Shown here one piece after another: positions 43,831 to 53,966 of a stretch of 64,000 nt of DNA (position 1 is the first letter of the stretch; each line of letters starts with the position of its first letter). The position numbers were made by a program, and so were the translations under genes. The notes below the pieces were generated by a model. It saw nothing but the letters and a program-made list of their open reading frames with translations, was not told the origin of the DNA and made no database searches. Source of the DNA: Chitinophagaceae bacterium (GTDB lineage Bacteria > Bacteroidota > Bacteroidia > Cytophagales > Cytophagaceae); assembly GCA_028288365.1 (NCBI GenBank), contig JAQBNU010000068.1, forward strand, positions 36,264-100,263, in the 5' to 3' direction.

Positions 43831-44808
43831 ATGTCTGCTCCGATTTTATCTGTCATCATGCCGGTATACAATGCTGAAAAGTATGTACACGAAGCGATTG
43901 ATGGTATATTGAAGCAAAGCTTCACCGATTTTGAATTTCTGATCTACAACGATTGTAGCACAGATAGCAGCAGGGAAATCATTCTTTCGTTTCAAGATCC
44001 AAGAATTCAATTGTTCGATAGTCCTGTTAACACAGGGTATGTGAAACACCTCAACGATGGACTAAAGCAGGCAAAGGGTAAATACATTGCACGCATGGAT
44101 GCTGACGATGTTTCGTTGCACCAGCGTTTTGAAAAGCAGGTTGAATTTCTGGAGCAACACGAAGAGGTTGGCGTCTGTGGTTCCTGGATTGAATTTATAG
44201 GATACAAAGAAGGAATAGTCAATTATCCTGCTGATCATATCGACATCATCACACATTTTTTTTTATTCGGAAATGCAGTGGCGCATCCGGCTGCTATGAT
44301 GAGAAGATCTGTGTTGGAATCTCTTCATCTCTCTTACAATCGGTCTTTAGAACCGGCAGAAGATTATGATTTATGGAGCCGTATGTCATTGGTTACTCAA
44401 TTGCATAACATACCTGAAGTATTGGTACAGTACCGTGTACACGACAACAATGAAAGCATCGTCAAGAAAATTAAACAGGATAAAGCCGTAGCCTTTATTC
44501 GCGAAGAGATTATAGCACGGCATGTTCATCATCATTCTGCTACCATCAAAGCCTTTATCTTCAATCAGCCACAAGCGAAAAATTTAGGTTCAAAAGAGTT
44601 GACGGAATTGACAGCGTATGTAAAGACTGTACTGGCATCGGGAGGTTATAACAACCGTTGGGTAAAAATTACACTGACCAATCGTTTCGTGGCCTGGTGT
44701 AAGTATGCTAAACTTTCAGGATTCACTAAAATGAGGCATTACCTCGCCTTTCCCTCGCCTTTTTTTTCCGTTAGGATCTGTTTATCTTTATTGATGAATA
44801 GACAATAG
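43831..44808 (+). CDS. Glycosyltransferase family 2
   Basis: The 325-residue protein has a GT-A fold start LSVIMPVYNAEKYVHEAI, DCSTDSSREI, and the metal-binding ARMDADDVS. Residues 160-190 carry the acceptor-site region PAEDYDLWSRM. It is soluble or peripheral and adds one sugar to the lipid-linked unit. It is similar in length and layout to the GT2 encoded next, so the two may be tandem copies. Confidence 0.92.
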   Translation: MSAPILSVIMPVYNAEKYVHEAIDGILKQSFTDFEFLIYNDCSTDSSREIILSFQDPRIQLFDSPVNTGYVKHLNDGLKQAKGKYIARMDADDVSLHQRFEKQVEFLEQHEEVGVCGSWIEFIGYKEGIVNYPADHIDIITHFFLFGNAVAHPAAMMRRSVLESLHLSYNRSLEPAEDYDLWSRMSLVTQLHNIPEVLVQYRVHDNNESIVKKIKQDKAVAFIREEIIARHVHHHSATIKAFIFNQPQAKNLGSKELTELTAYVKTVLASGGYNNRWVKITLTNRFVAWCKYAKLSGFTKMRHYLAFPSPFFSVRICLSLLMNRQ

Positions 44809-44813
44809 CTTCG

Positions 44814-45791
44814 ATGTCACTTGTAGATGCTCCGTTGGTTTCTGTCATAATGCCTGCTTACAATGTGGAAGCTTATATCACGCAAGCTATTCAGTCTGTA
44901 TTAACGCAAACCTATACCCATTTTGAATTACTGATCTCCGATGATGGATCTACTGATCAGACGTCTGCTCTTTTGTTGGAGCAAAAAGATTCACGTATCG
45001 TTTTACTTGAAAATAATCGTAACCTGGGATATGTAGACAACATGAATGTATTGTTGAAAGCAGCGAAAGGGAAATACATTGTCATTCAGGATGCGGATGA
45101 CTACTGTGATAAAAACAGATTGCAAGTCCTGGTCAATTTTTTAGAAAGCCATACTGACTTATCGATGGTAGGATCTTGCTATGTAAAAGTAGACGATGAG
45201 GGAAAAGAAGAACGAGTGTCTGTTCCTGTAAATAAAGAAGAGATACAGCAATCTTTTGCTCGTCTGGATGATCCTCTGCCGGTATTGAATGGATCTACTT
45301 TATTTCATAGAAAAATTATTGATGACGGTATTTTATTTCGTCACTTGCATTATACCCGCCGAGGACAAGATGATGACTGGTTGTTCAGGGTGTCAGAAAA
45401 ATTTCAGATCGGCAACGTGGATCAGTATTTATACCATTACCGTTCCAATAGCTCTTCCATGACGTTGAATCCGTCGTTGGTAGATTACCGCAGCCTCTTT
45501 GCCGGAGATTATGTACGCTTTCTGAAGAGTTACAGAACCAGGCAGGGTATAGATGTACTGGAACAAAAAAAATATTCTCTAATCGAAGCTTTTTTTGCTG
45601 AAAAGAAAAGAACGCTTACTCAGGAAGAACCAGCATATCTTGAATTGTACATCGCTCATAAATACCTGGGACAAAAAGAAAAGAAACAGACCCTGAAGTG
45701 GCTTTTGAAAGCCTTGCTTAAAGATCCGACTAATGGATACATCTGGAAGAAAATCGTATCGGTGTTTTTAAAAGAAAAAAGCAAATCATGA
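44814..45791 (+). CDS. Glycosyltransferase family 2
   Basis: The 325-residue protein starts VSVIMPAYNVEAYITQAIQ and has DDGSTDQTS and VIQDADDYC (DxD). The acceptor region reads RRGQDDDWLFRVSEKF. It follows the preceding GT2 by 5 bases and overlaps the next one by 4 bases (ATGA). The unusual EEPAYLELYIAHKYL tail is helical. Confidence 0.92.
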   Translation: MSLVDAPLVSVIMPAYNVEAYITQAIQSVLTQTYTHFELLISDDGSTDQTSALLLEQKDSRIVLLENNRNLGYVDNMNVLLKAAKGKYIVIQDADDYCDKNRLQVLVNFLESHTDLSMVGSCYVKVDDEGKEERVSVPVNKEEIQQSFARLDDPLPVLNGSTLFHRKIIDDGILFRHLHYTRRGQDDDWLFRVSEKFQIGNVDQYLYHYRSNSSSMTLNPSLVDYRSLFAGDYVRFLKSYRTRQGIDVLEQKKYSLIEAFFAEKKRTLTQEEPAYLELYIAHKYLGQKEKKQTLKWLLKALLKDPTNGYIWKKIVSVFLKEKSKS

Positions 45792-46708
45792 TTCTTTTTT
45801 CCATAGTTATACCCACATACAACAGAGCCGCATTCATCGGTAAAGCGATAGATAGTGTGCTGGCGCAAACGTATGCCCATTGGGAACTGATTATTATAGA
45901 CGATGCATCTTCTGATCCTACACAAGATATCGTAGGAAAATATCTTGATCCCCGGATTAAGTATTACCGCAATGAAACCAATATGGAAAGATCGGCTTCG
46001 AGAAACAGAGGTATAACACTTTCAACAGGTGATTACATTTGTTTTCTGGATAGTGACGATTACTACTACGGCCATCACCTGGAAACGCTCTATCAAAAGA
46101 TCCAGGCATTGAGTCAACCGGTTGCCTTGATTCATACCTCAGCCGTAGTGGTAAATGCCAAGGATGTAGTGCTGAAAGAGCTGAAGTATTTTTATACAGA
46201 TTTTAAAGAGAAAATAGAAGCTGTTTTGAATGAGCATATTCTCATTCACACGGTAGGTATCCATCGGAATATTTTGCAGCAGTTTAAATTTGATACACAG
46301 TTGGCCGTGAATGAAGATGTCTACCTCTTCGCACAAATTGCTGCGGCATATCCTGTTGTACACATAGCAGAATGTACCGTTGCCTGGGTACATCATGGGG
46401 ACAATACGACACATCAAGTAAATGATCATTTGACCGTGCAACTGAAAGCCACTCAAAAAATATTTGCCAATCCACTCATTGCTCCATTGGTATCGGCGGC
46501 CTTTAAGAAAAAAAAATACTTTGATTTGTATTCTCAGCTGGTGTACTTCTATGCTTCTAACCGGAAACATACTAAGTCTGTCTTGTATTTTCTAAGAGGA
46601 ATACAAGTCGCCCCATTTCATAAGCAAAATAAAAATAATCTACTGAATGTGATTTACCATTTACCCGGAGGAAACGGAATTAAGAAAATAGTGCGTTGGT
46701 TTAAATAA
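45788..46708 (+). CDS. Glycosyltransferase family 2
   Basis: The 306-residue protein starts FSIVIPTYNRAAFIGKAID and has IIDDASSDPTQD and CFLDSDDYYYG (DxD with Ser between). It overlaps the preceding GT2 gene by 4 bases. The end (YHLPGGNGIKKIVRWFK) is basic and probably sits at the membrane. Confidence 0.92.
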   Translation: MILFSIVIPTYNRAAFIGKAIDSVLAQTYAHWELIIIDDASSDPTQDIVGKYLDPRIKYYRNETNMERSASRNRGITLSTGDYICFLDSDDYYYGHHLETLYQKIQALSQPVALIHTSAVVVNAKDVVLKELKYFYTDFKEKIEAVLNEHILIHTVGIHRNILQQFKFDTQLAVNEDVYLFAQIAAAYPVVHIAECTVAWVHHGDNTTHQVNDHLTVQLKATQKIFANPLIAPLVSAAFKKKKYFDLYSQLVYFYASNRKHTKSVLYFLRGIQVAPFHKQNKNNLLNVIYHLPGGNGIKKIVRWFK

Positions 46709-46728
46709 TTTTCATCACATGTTTGTCT

Positions 46729-48147
46729 ATGTCATTGTATTCTAAACTCAATTCTTTACTTACTGAATTATTCGGTAAGCAGTTGACATGGATCATACTG
46801 CTCTGCGCATTGCTCGTTCCTTTTTTTGTGCTTGCTCTTTTTAACCATCCATGCGGCGATGATTTTTGTTACGCGCATTCTGTAAGAGTCAATTCTTTTT
46901 GGGAGATGCAATCGTATTGGTATAACAATGCCAATGGAAGATATTCAGCTACTTTTTTTATTACCTTAAATCCTTTGATGGTAGGGTCTGTATTAGGCTA
47001 TAAAATGGTCATGTTATGTCTACTGATCGTGTATGTTTTCGTTACAGTGTTTGTTGTAAAATTCATGTTGGGTAAAAAAAATATTGACCTGTCGGTATTG
47101 GCAATTACGTTTTTTATTCTGTTTGTCTATATTCTTAAAATGCCTTCCGTTGTAGAAGGTTTCTATTGGCTGGCTGCTGTAATGACCTACCAGTTGGCAA
47201 CTGTTTCTGTGATGCTGCTATTACTCGTGTTGAGCCGTATGAAAAAAGAAACACACAACATGCTTTTGATAGCAGTGGCCATGGTGCTCTGTCTCATCAT
47301 CAGTGGATCCAACGAACCGGTGATGTTGATGTTGTTGTATTTATTAATTGTGTTGTCGTCGTTTACCTGGATTACGTCAAGGAAAATACCTGCTTATTAT
47401 TATGTGTTAATTGTCGTTACTGTTATTGGCATTCTATCTGTTGTGCTTGCTCCTGGTAATAGCGTGAGGTCTTCTTTCTTTGAAGGAAACAAACAATTGG
47501 TGCATTCCCTCATCATGGCTTCGGTAGTCAGCATACAACATCTGGTCTTATGGTTGCCGGATGTCTTGCTGATGACCTTGTTATTTATTCCTTTTATGAA
47601 AGAATGCGTGGCACCGGGTTTCACAGAGAAAAAGGTTCCTATATGGTTACTCTTGTTATATCCATTTTTTATGATCGGAATTTTATTCATTGGCTTTTTT
47701 CCTGCACAATGGGGAATGAATGGATTGCCACCGCCTCGGTCGCTGGATGAAATTTATTTTTTATTTTTATTGGCTTACTTGTATTATGTGATGTTGCTCA
47801 TGACGTATGTGAAGCAAGAAGCAAGCCTGCCTGTTATTCCTTTGTATGTGAAATGTATTGTAGCATTTGTTTTATTTACACATGTGTCTATGAAAAATAA
47901 CATTCGTACGGCTTACATGGATATCTTGTCGGGTCGTGTGGTATCCTATGAAAGACAGATGAACAGGAGGTATGAGCAAATCGGTCAATCAAAAAATGGA
48001 GATGTTTCTGTTTCTCCCATCGTATTGCCTCCTTCGAGTGTATTTTTGGATGATATAGAAACATCTACAGACGATTGGAAAAACGTTTGTACCTCAGATT
48101 ATTTTCAAGTGAAATCTTTGAAAATCAGTCAGCCGATTCATGAGTAA
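46729..48147 (+). CDS. Polytopic membrane protein, DUF6056-like
   Basis: From the ATG at 46729 the protein has 472 residues and about ten membrane helices. HPCGDDFCYAHSVR, then WYNNANGRYSATFF near residues 45-75 are typical of DUF6056, a family near GT-C glycosyltransferases; the GDD pair in the first periplasmic loop would be the catalytic acid. Its role could be glycosyl transfer from a lipid carrier or export. The start TTG two codons earlier is less likely. It overlaps the next gene by 8 bases. Confidence 0.72.
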   Translation: MSLYSKLNSLLTELFGKQLTWIILLCALLVPFFVLALFNHPCGDDFCYAHSVRVNSFWEMQSYWYNNANGRYSATFFITLNPLMVGSVLGYKMVMLCLLIVYVFVTVFVVKFMLGKKNIDLSVLAITFFILFVYILKMPSVVEGFYWLAAVMTYQLATVSVMLLLLVLSRMKKETHNMLLIAVAMVLCLIISGSNEPVMLMLLYLLIVLSSFTWITSRKIPAYYYVLIVVTVIGILSVVLAPGNSVRSSFFEGNKQLVHSLIMASVVSIQHLVLWLPDVLLMTLLFIPFMKECVAPGFTEKKVPIWLLLLYPFFMIGILFIGFFPAQWGMNGLPPPRSLDEIYFLFLLAYLYYVMLLMTYVKQEASLPVIPLYVKCIVAFVLFTHVSMKNNIRTAYMDILSGRVVSYERQMNRRYEQIGQSKNGDVSVSPIVLPPSSVFLDDIETSTDDWKNVCTSDYFQVKSLKISQPIHE

Positions 48148-49405
48148 AGAAAAACTAAAAGTTACGATTTGCAGCCACGATGGCAAGGATTACTTTGGCG
48201 GTCCTTACGAATGGGTGAAGCGTTTTGGCCTTGCACTGCGAGAGGCAGGAGTGGACGTTTCTTTTTTGTTTTTCAGTGACCATCAGGCCTCTTCTTCTTC
48301 CACTTACCTTTATTTGAAGGAGCAAGGATTTGACTGCCGGCTTTTACCTCATCATTCTTTATCTCAATACCACGACAATACGGAAGACCGTGTGAAATGG
48401 TGCTTGCAACAAGTCAAACAAAATCCTCCGGATATTTTTATTGCCAATTCAGTATTGCCTGCTTTGTTCGCGAGCCGATGGATCAGGCAAGCAGGTATAC
48501 CTGTGATCGGTGTATTGCATACAGACGATGTGCGTCATGAATGGTTGTTCGAAGAATTCATCAGTGGGTCAAGAGAATTTTGTATCAACGCATTAGTTTG
48601 TGTATCGGAATTGCTTCGTGAAAAAGTGGCACCTTTCAATGCCTGGGATATTTCGTTGGAAGTCATCTCATGCGGTACACCTTTGCCAACCCAACAAAAA
48701 ATAAAAGAGGCATCACCATTAAAAATTGTGTATGCAGGAAAATTAACGGAAGAGGCCAAACAAATTTCTTTATTGACGAAAGCATTCTGTCGCGTGGTAA
48801 ACGAAGTAGAAGGCGTCGAAGCCTATCTGTATGGCGATGGACCTGCTAAAAATGATGTGCTCGCTATTCTTGAGAAAGAAGATCCTGGGCATCGTGTGCA
48901 TTACGAAGGATTTGTGCCAAGCACAGAGATTCAGGAGAAGCTGTCGGATAAACATGTCATTGTATTGTTGTCGGATTATGAAGGGCTACCCATCATCCTG
49001 ATGGAAGCCATGGCTTGTGGCTTGGTTCCGGTATGTTTGAATATTAGAAGCGGTATTCCAGAATTGGTGAAGCCAGAAGAAACCGGTCTTTTGGTAAACG
49101 ATCGCGGAGATGATTTTATTCGAGCCATTAAAAGATTGGAAAACGATTCGAACTTGCTGCAAAAAATATCTGCACAAGCGCTACAAGAGGTGAATAGACA
49201 CCATGCGATGCCTGTTACCGTTGATAAGTGGCTACTGCTGATGCACAGATTGGCTAAAAACGCAAACAAAAAAACAATAGAACGACCTGACCGTATCATT
49301 CTTCCTGTCGTCAATAAACACCTGGAAGGAATGGATGAAAGAAAAGATTCGTTGAGCCATTACCTGAAAAAACAATGGCTGAGAATAAGGAGGAAGAGAT
49401 TTTAA
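48140..49405 (+). CDS. Glycosyltransferase family 4
   Basis: The 421-residue protein has a GT-B fold. The donor domain is marked by LKIVYAGKLTEEAKQISLL and by VIVLLSDYEGLPIILMEAMA near residue 275, the E-x7-E region of GT4. The C-terminus is basic and could bind the membrane. It overlaps the DUF6056 gene by 8 bases. A 213-base spacer without genes follows. Confidence 0.9.
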   Translation: MSKEKLKVTICSHDGKDYFGGPYEWVKRFGLALREAGVDVSFLFFSDHQASSSSTYLYLKEQGFDCRLLPHHSLSQYHDNTEDRVKWCLQQVKQNPPDIFIANSVLPALFASRWIRQAGIPVIGVLHTDDVRHEWLFEEFISGSREFCINALVCVSELLREKVAPFNAWDISLEVISCGTPLPTQQKIKEASPLKIVYAGKLTEEAKQISLLTKAFCRVVNEVEGVEAYLYGDGPAKNDVLAILEKEDPGHRVHYEGFVPSTEIQEKLSDKHVIVLLSDYEGLPIILMEAMACGLVPVCLNIRSGIPELVKPEETGLLVNDRGDDFIRAIKRLENDSNLLQKISAQALQEVNRHHAMPVTVDKWLLLMHRLAKNANKKTIERPDRIILPVVNKHLEGMDERKDSLSHYLKKQWLRIRRKRF

Positions 49406-49618
49406 AACATGTTGCACCACTTTTGTTTTGGGATGAGCGTTTTTTGTTGGGCAAGTATTTCCCAATCTTTTGCTTATCCGACGAATCTTGTAGAGCGGTA
49501 TTTAAACAGAACGTTTTAGCAGGTATAAAATGGTCTGTCACCTTCTTAATTCTCTCTTAATTGTGTATTTTTAGCTTTGCTTTATTTAGAAAAAGATCAA
49601 TAGAACGTTTAAGGGACG

Positions 49619-51580
49619 ATGTGTGGAATTACGGCTATTTTAAATTTCGGTGAGCTTCAGGCTCATTGTTTAATCGATGCTAGTTCCATCGTTGCACACA
49701 GAGGACCCGATGACGAAGGCTTTTTATTGTGGAATCCTGGAGGAATTTTTCAGCGTTTTTCAAGTACAGATACGGCAGCTCATAGCATTGATCGTTACCA
49801 GTTGACTCCTCTCTCCGAAAAAGAAAGCAATTGGAAAGTTGGTTTTGCACACAGGCGTTTATCCATCCTGGATCTTAGTCCTGGCGGTCACCAGCCCATG
49901 TGTGAGGAGGAACGTTTTGCGTTGACTTACAACGGGGAAATTTTCAATTACCTGGAAATTAAAAGTGACCTGGAAAAGATGGGTTATGTTTTTAAAACAA
50001 CTTCTGATACAGAGGTCATCTTGAAAGCATGGAAACAATGGGGCATAAAATGCTTATCAAGATTCAACGGCATGTTTGCCTTTGTGTTGCTGGACAAACG
50101 AACTCAAAAACTCTACGCGGTACGTGATCGCTTTGGCGTCAAACCACTTTATTATACCACAACCTCTTCCTATACAGCATTCACCTCAGAGGTCAAGCAA
50201 CTTCGTGTACTACCCAATTATCATTTTGTGTTGAACCGACAGATCGCTTACGACTTTCTTCGTTATTCTATGTTGGATCATGATGTAGAAACATTTGAAG
50301 AAGGAATCCTGCAAGTGGCTCCCGGACATTATATTGAAATAGATCTTCAAACCAATCAACAAACGTCACATCGTTGGTATAAACTGAAACCAGTGAAGTG
50401 GAAAGGTACAGATCAGGAAGCGATTGCGCGTTTTTATGCGTTGTTAAAAGACAGTGTACGCCTTCGTATGCGCTCAGATGTGCCGGTAGGTTCTGCCTTG
50501 AGTGGAGGATTGGATTCCTCTACCATTGTCAATTTGATGCGTGATGTATTGAGCGAGGAACAATTGGATGAACATCCGATTCAAACAGTGACCTCGTGTA
50601 GTAAGTATAAAGAATTTGATGAATGGGAATATGCGGAAGCAGCCATTCAACAGGTGAAGGCAACGTCACATCAGATCTATCCGACGTTTGAAAAAATGCG
50701 CAACGATTTGGACCGTTTGCTTTGGCACATGGATTATCCGTTTGGTTCAACTTCTCAATTTAGTCAGTGGTGTGTATTTGAAGAAGCCAAGCGAAATGGA
50801 TTGCCGGTGATGATCAATGGTCAGGGTGCCGACGAACAGTTGGCCGGTTATGGAGGCAACGACATGTCACTGTACATTGGCCTGCTGAAAAAAGGATATG
50901 TAATTGAATTGTGGAAAGAAACAAAAGCCTATAAAGCATACAACGGGAAGTGGCCAGTGGCTTTTATGGCAGGTGCTGTACAACATTTCATACCGAATGT
51001 TTTGATGAATCTATTGCCAGATCGTTACAGGGTGTTCAAGCAATATCCTTCGCCTTGGTTAAAACACAGCGACTTGAAAAAAAGATTCCGTTGGCCAAAT
51101 AGTTTAAATGAAAGTTTGAAAAAACAAGTTACACAATATCCACTCCCTTCGCTGTTGCGCTACGAAGATAGAAACTCCATGGCTTTCTCTGTAGAATCAA
51201 GAGTTCCGTTTATGGATCATCGATTGATAGAGTTTACATTGGGACTTCCTGAAAATCTTGTCTATCGTAGAGGAGAGCGCAAGTATATTTTGAGACAGGC
51301 ATTCAGAGGAATTGTACCGGATAAAATTATTCAGCGGAAAGATAAGATGGGATTTGTTTCTGCAGAAGAACGCTGGTTAAAAGAAGAAGGAATAAAATGG
51401 TTTGAAGAGCAAATCAGTCGTGCCGAAGAAACCACTGCCAATTTTGTAAACGGATCGGAAGCCATGATTTTCCTGAAAGAAATGCAAAGTGGAGCGAGGG
51501 CATTTGATTTTGATCCATGGAAAATTATATGTTTCTCTTTGTGGTTGAAATCTATTTCTCGCATAAACAATAAAGCGTAA
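49619..51580 (+). CDS. Asparagine-synthase-like glutamine amidotransferase 1
   Basis: The 653-residue protein has an N-terminal Ntn glutaminase domain with Cys2 (MCGI), IVAHRGPDDEGF and YNGEIFNYLE, and a synthetase domain with the PP-loop SGGLDSS near residue 295. Family members take the amide nitrogen of glutamine to an acyl-adenylated carboxylate. In polysaccharide loci they are thought to turn uronic acids into amides. Two further homologues lie at 56373 and 62819. Confidence 0.92.
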   Translation: MCGITAILNFGELQAHCLIDASSIVAHRGPDDEGFLLWNPGGIFQRFSSTDTAAHSIDRYQLTPLSEKESNWKVGFAHRRLSILDLSPGGHQPMCEEERFALTYNGEIFNYLEIKSDLEKMGYVFKTTSDTEVILKAWKQWGIKCLSRFNGMFAFVLLDKRTQKLYAVRDRFGVKPLYYTTTSSYTAFTSEVKQLRVLPNYHFVLNRQIAYDFLRYSMLDHDVETFEEGILQVAPGHYIEIDLQTNQQTSHRWYKLKPVKWKGTDQEAIARFYALLKDSVRLRMRSDVPVGSALSGGLDSSTIVNLMRDVLSEEQLDEHPIQTVTSCSKYKEFDEWEYAEAAIQQVKATSHQIYPTFEKMRNDLDRLLWHMDYPFGSTSQFSQWCVFEEAKRNGLPVMINGQGADEQLAGYGGNDMSLYIGLLKKGYVIELWKETKAYKAYNGKWPVAFMAGAVQHFIPNVLMNLLPDRYRVFKQYPSPWLKHSDLKKRFRWPNSLNESLKKQVTQYPLPSLLRYEDRNSMAFSVESRVPFMDHRLIEFTLGLPENLVYRRGERKYILRQAFRGIVPDKIIQRKDKMGFVSAEERWLKEEGIKWFEEQISRAEETTANFVNGSEAMIFLKEMQSGARAFDFDPWKIICFSLWLKSISRINNKA

Positions 51581-51601
51581 TACTCTATAAAAATTGATCA
51601 C

Positions 51602-52765
51602 ATGAAAGTTGCCATCGGCACACAAACTTTTCTTCCTTACACGCAATCCTGGATATACCGTCAGATGAAGGATTCCAAAGCGAACATCGCGTTGGTGATC
51701 TGTAATCAAAAAGAAAACCTGAACGAGTTTCCATTTGAGCGCATCGATGTGATTCCTGACAGAAGTTTGTTGCTGCGCAAAATTACCTACAAATTAAAAC
51801 CCATTCTTAAATATTTCCCTTTCTACGTTTCTGCTCAAAAATGGTCCGGTTATTTCCAATCGCTGAAGAATCATAAGATTGAATTGTTGCATGTACATTT
51901 TGGTATCATGGCAGTAGAACTGATGGGTGTTTGCAAAGCGCTGAAGATACCATTGGTTGTGACCTTTCATGGATTTGACATTACAGCAGCAGTAAAGAGA
52001 GACCCTTCTTATCATCGAGCCTTGCTTACTTTGTTTCATGAAATGTCAATGGGTATTGTCATCTCACATGAAATGAAAGGACGGTTGATGGCATTGGGAT
52101 GCGCAGAACATAAATTGCGTGTATCGTATTTAGGAATTCCTTTAGAAGAATTTAGATACACAGATCGGACCTCTCATCAGGGAACTGTGAAATTTTTTCA
52201 TGCTGGTAGATTGTCCGGTACAAAGGGTGTTCCGGATCTTGTCCGTTCTTTTTCATTGGCCTTCAAAAAAGAAGATCAGGTAGAACTGATCATTGTTGGA
52301 GATGGAGAAGAAAAACCTCAGGTTTTGAAAGCCATACAAGAATCACCAGTGAGAGATAAAATAAAGTTTCTTGGCAAAATCAGCAACGAGGAATTGACGC
52401 AGTACAGAAGAGATTGTGATGTATTTGTATTAAATTGTCGTACGCCCTCTTCTGGTGATAAAGAAGGTTTACCGATTGCTTTGCTGGAAGCATCCTGTAC
52501 GGGATTACCTATTGTCACCACCCGGCATTCAGGTATTGCGGAAGGCGTGTTGCACGAGCGCACCGGTTTATTGGTAGATGAATATGACAATAAGGCACTG
52601 TCCTCTGTCCTGCAAAAGATGATGGATAAAAATAGTCGATTGCAGTACGGAAAGCAGGGACGAGAGTGGATGGAAAATACTTTCGATTTGGTGAAGTGCA
52701 ACGATGTCTTGTACGAGTTGTACGAAGAAGCCTTCACCCTCTTTACTCCTAAAAAAAACAAATAA
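51602..52765 (+). CDS. Glycosyltransferase family 4
   Basis: The 387-residue protein is GT-B: the N-terminal part starts VAIGTQTFLPYTQSWIYRQM and the donor part has KFFHAGRLSGTKGVPDLVRS and CDVFVLNCRTPSSGDKEGLP then IALLEASCTGLPIVTT. It is similar along its length to the next protein (388 residues), so the two arose by tandem duplication. Confidence 0.93.
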   Translation: MKVAIGTQTFLPYTQSWIYRQMKDSKANIALVICNQKENLNEFPFERIDVIPDRSLLLRKITYKLKPILKYFPFYVSAQKWSGYFQSLKNHKIELLHVHFGIMAVELMGVCKALKIPLVVTFHGFDITAAVKRDPSYHRALLTLFHEMSMGIVISHEMKGRLMALGCAEHKLRVSYLGIPLEEFRYTDRTSHQGTVKFFHAGRLSGTKGVPDLVRSFSLAFKKEDQVELIIVGDGEEKPQVLKAIQESPVRDKIKFLGKISNEELTQYRRDCDVFVLNCRTPSSGDKEGLPIALLEASCTGLPIVTTRHSGIAEGVLHERTGLLVDEYDNKALSSVLQKMMDKNSRLQYGKQGREWMENTFDLVKCNDVLYELYEEAFTLFTPKKNK

Positions 52766-52797
52766 GAGCGTTCACGTTGCACGGTCTATAGATCCAT

Positions 52798-53964
52798 ATG
52801 AGTTTGCCCGAACATAATCTAAATGTAGCCTTGTACGTTGATGACTTTCTGCCCTATACACACGGGTGGATCTATCGTCAGGTGAGTGATCCTGTCACTC
52901 ATGTGAGAACCGTGCTGTGCAATGTTCGTTCAGAAGAAAAAACATTCCCTTTTATTCGTTGTGTAGAAAGTTCTTCTTCGGAACGTTGGAAAGAATACAT
53001 CCGAGGGAGATTTTGGTTTGCCTTTAAATACATGGACTCTCGTTTGAGTGCAGTAAATAAAAATAAATTCAAAGAAGAACTCGTTGCACAAAACATCAAC
53101 CTGGTGCATGCGCATTTTGGAACCAATGGTGTGTTGATTGCACCACTTTGTATAGAACTGGAAATCCCACTGGTCGTAACCTTTCACGGTTTTGATATTT
53201 CTTCTGCACCACTCAGATGGCCGGCATACCGTAAAAAACTTTCTTTATTATTCCATCAATTGACATACGCCATCGCTATTTCGGAAGAGATGGCTGAGCG
53301 TTTGGCAGACCTGGGTTGTCCCAGAGAAAAAATCAAAGTGTCTTATCTTGGCGTCCCAGTGGAAGAGTTTCCTGTAGTGGATCGTTCCGCACGCCAAACA
53401 CCGTTGGTGTTTTTGCATGCAGGAAGATTGACAGCAAAAAAAGGAGTTCCTGATTTAGTCAAAGCATTTGCGGAAGCCTTTGTACATCCTGGAGAAGCAG
53501 AACTGTGGATTGCTGGAGATGGAGAAGAAAAAAGTCAGGTGGAGAACACGATTGAAAGGTGTAATCCCTCTTGCGTGGTGAAATTATTGGGACGTTTGTC
53601 CGAGGAAGAATTGCAGAAAGCAAGAAGTGAAGCAGACGTATTTGTGATCAATTGTAGAACAGATGAAGCAGGCACGAAAGAAGGTCTGCCTATTTCTATT
53701 TTAGAAGCGAGCAGCACCGGAATGCCTGTTATCAGCACGTGGCATGCGGGTATACCGGAAGCCGTACAGCATACTGTTTCAGGACTGTTAGTGGCAGAGT
53801 ATGATCATTTGTCATTGGTACAAGCCATGCGTAAGATGCTGGATGCGGAGTACCGTTTACAAATGGGGAAGCAGGCCAGTGAATACATGAAAATAAAATT
53901 TGCCTTACAAGAGTGCAATAAAAAATTAAAGTCGCTTTATCATTCAGCTTTGCTCAATCATTGA
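52798..53964 (+). CDS. Glycosyltransferase family 4, tandem copy
   Basis: The 388-residue protein matches the preceding one in layout: DFLPYTHGWIYRQVSD at the start, LVFLHAGRLTAKKGVPDL, and NCRTDEAGTKEGLPISILEA. The E-x7-E region is intact. It ends two bases before the ATG of the epimerase gene. Confidence 0.93.
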   Translation: MSLPEHNLNVALYVDDFLPYTHGWIYRQVSDPVTHVRTVLCNVRSEEKTFPFIRCVESSSSERWKEYIRGRFWFAFKYMDSRLSAVNKNKFKEELVAQNINLVHAHFGTNGVLIAPLCIELEIPLVVTFHGFDISSAPLRWPAYRKKLSLLFHQLTYAIAISEEMAERLADLGCPREKIKVSYLGVPVEEFPVVDRSARQTPLVFLHAGRLTAKKGVPDLVKAFAEAFVHPGEAELWIAGDGEEKSQVENTIERCNPSCVVKLLGRLSEEELQKARSEADVFVINCRTDEAGTKEGLPISILEASSTGMPVISTWHAGIPEAVQHTVSGLLVAEYDHLSLVQAMRKMLDAEYRLQMGKQASEYMKIKFALQECNKKLKSLYHSALLNH

Positions 53965-53966
53965 TC

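Noticed and set aside
49375..49560. 61-codon frame after the GT4 gene
   Set aside because: It overlaps the end of that gene, has no recognisable family, and reads like a shifted frame of coding sequence followed by a spacer.
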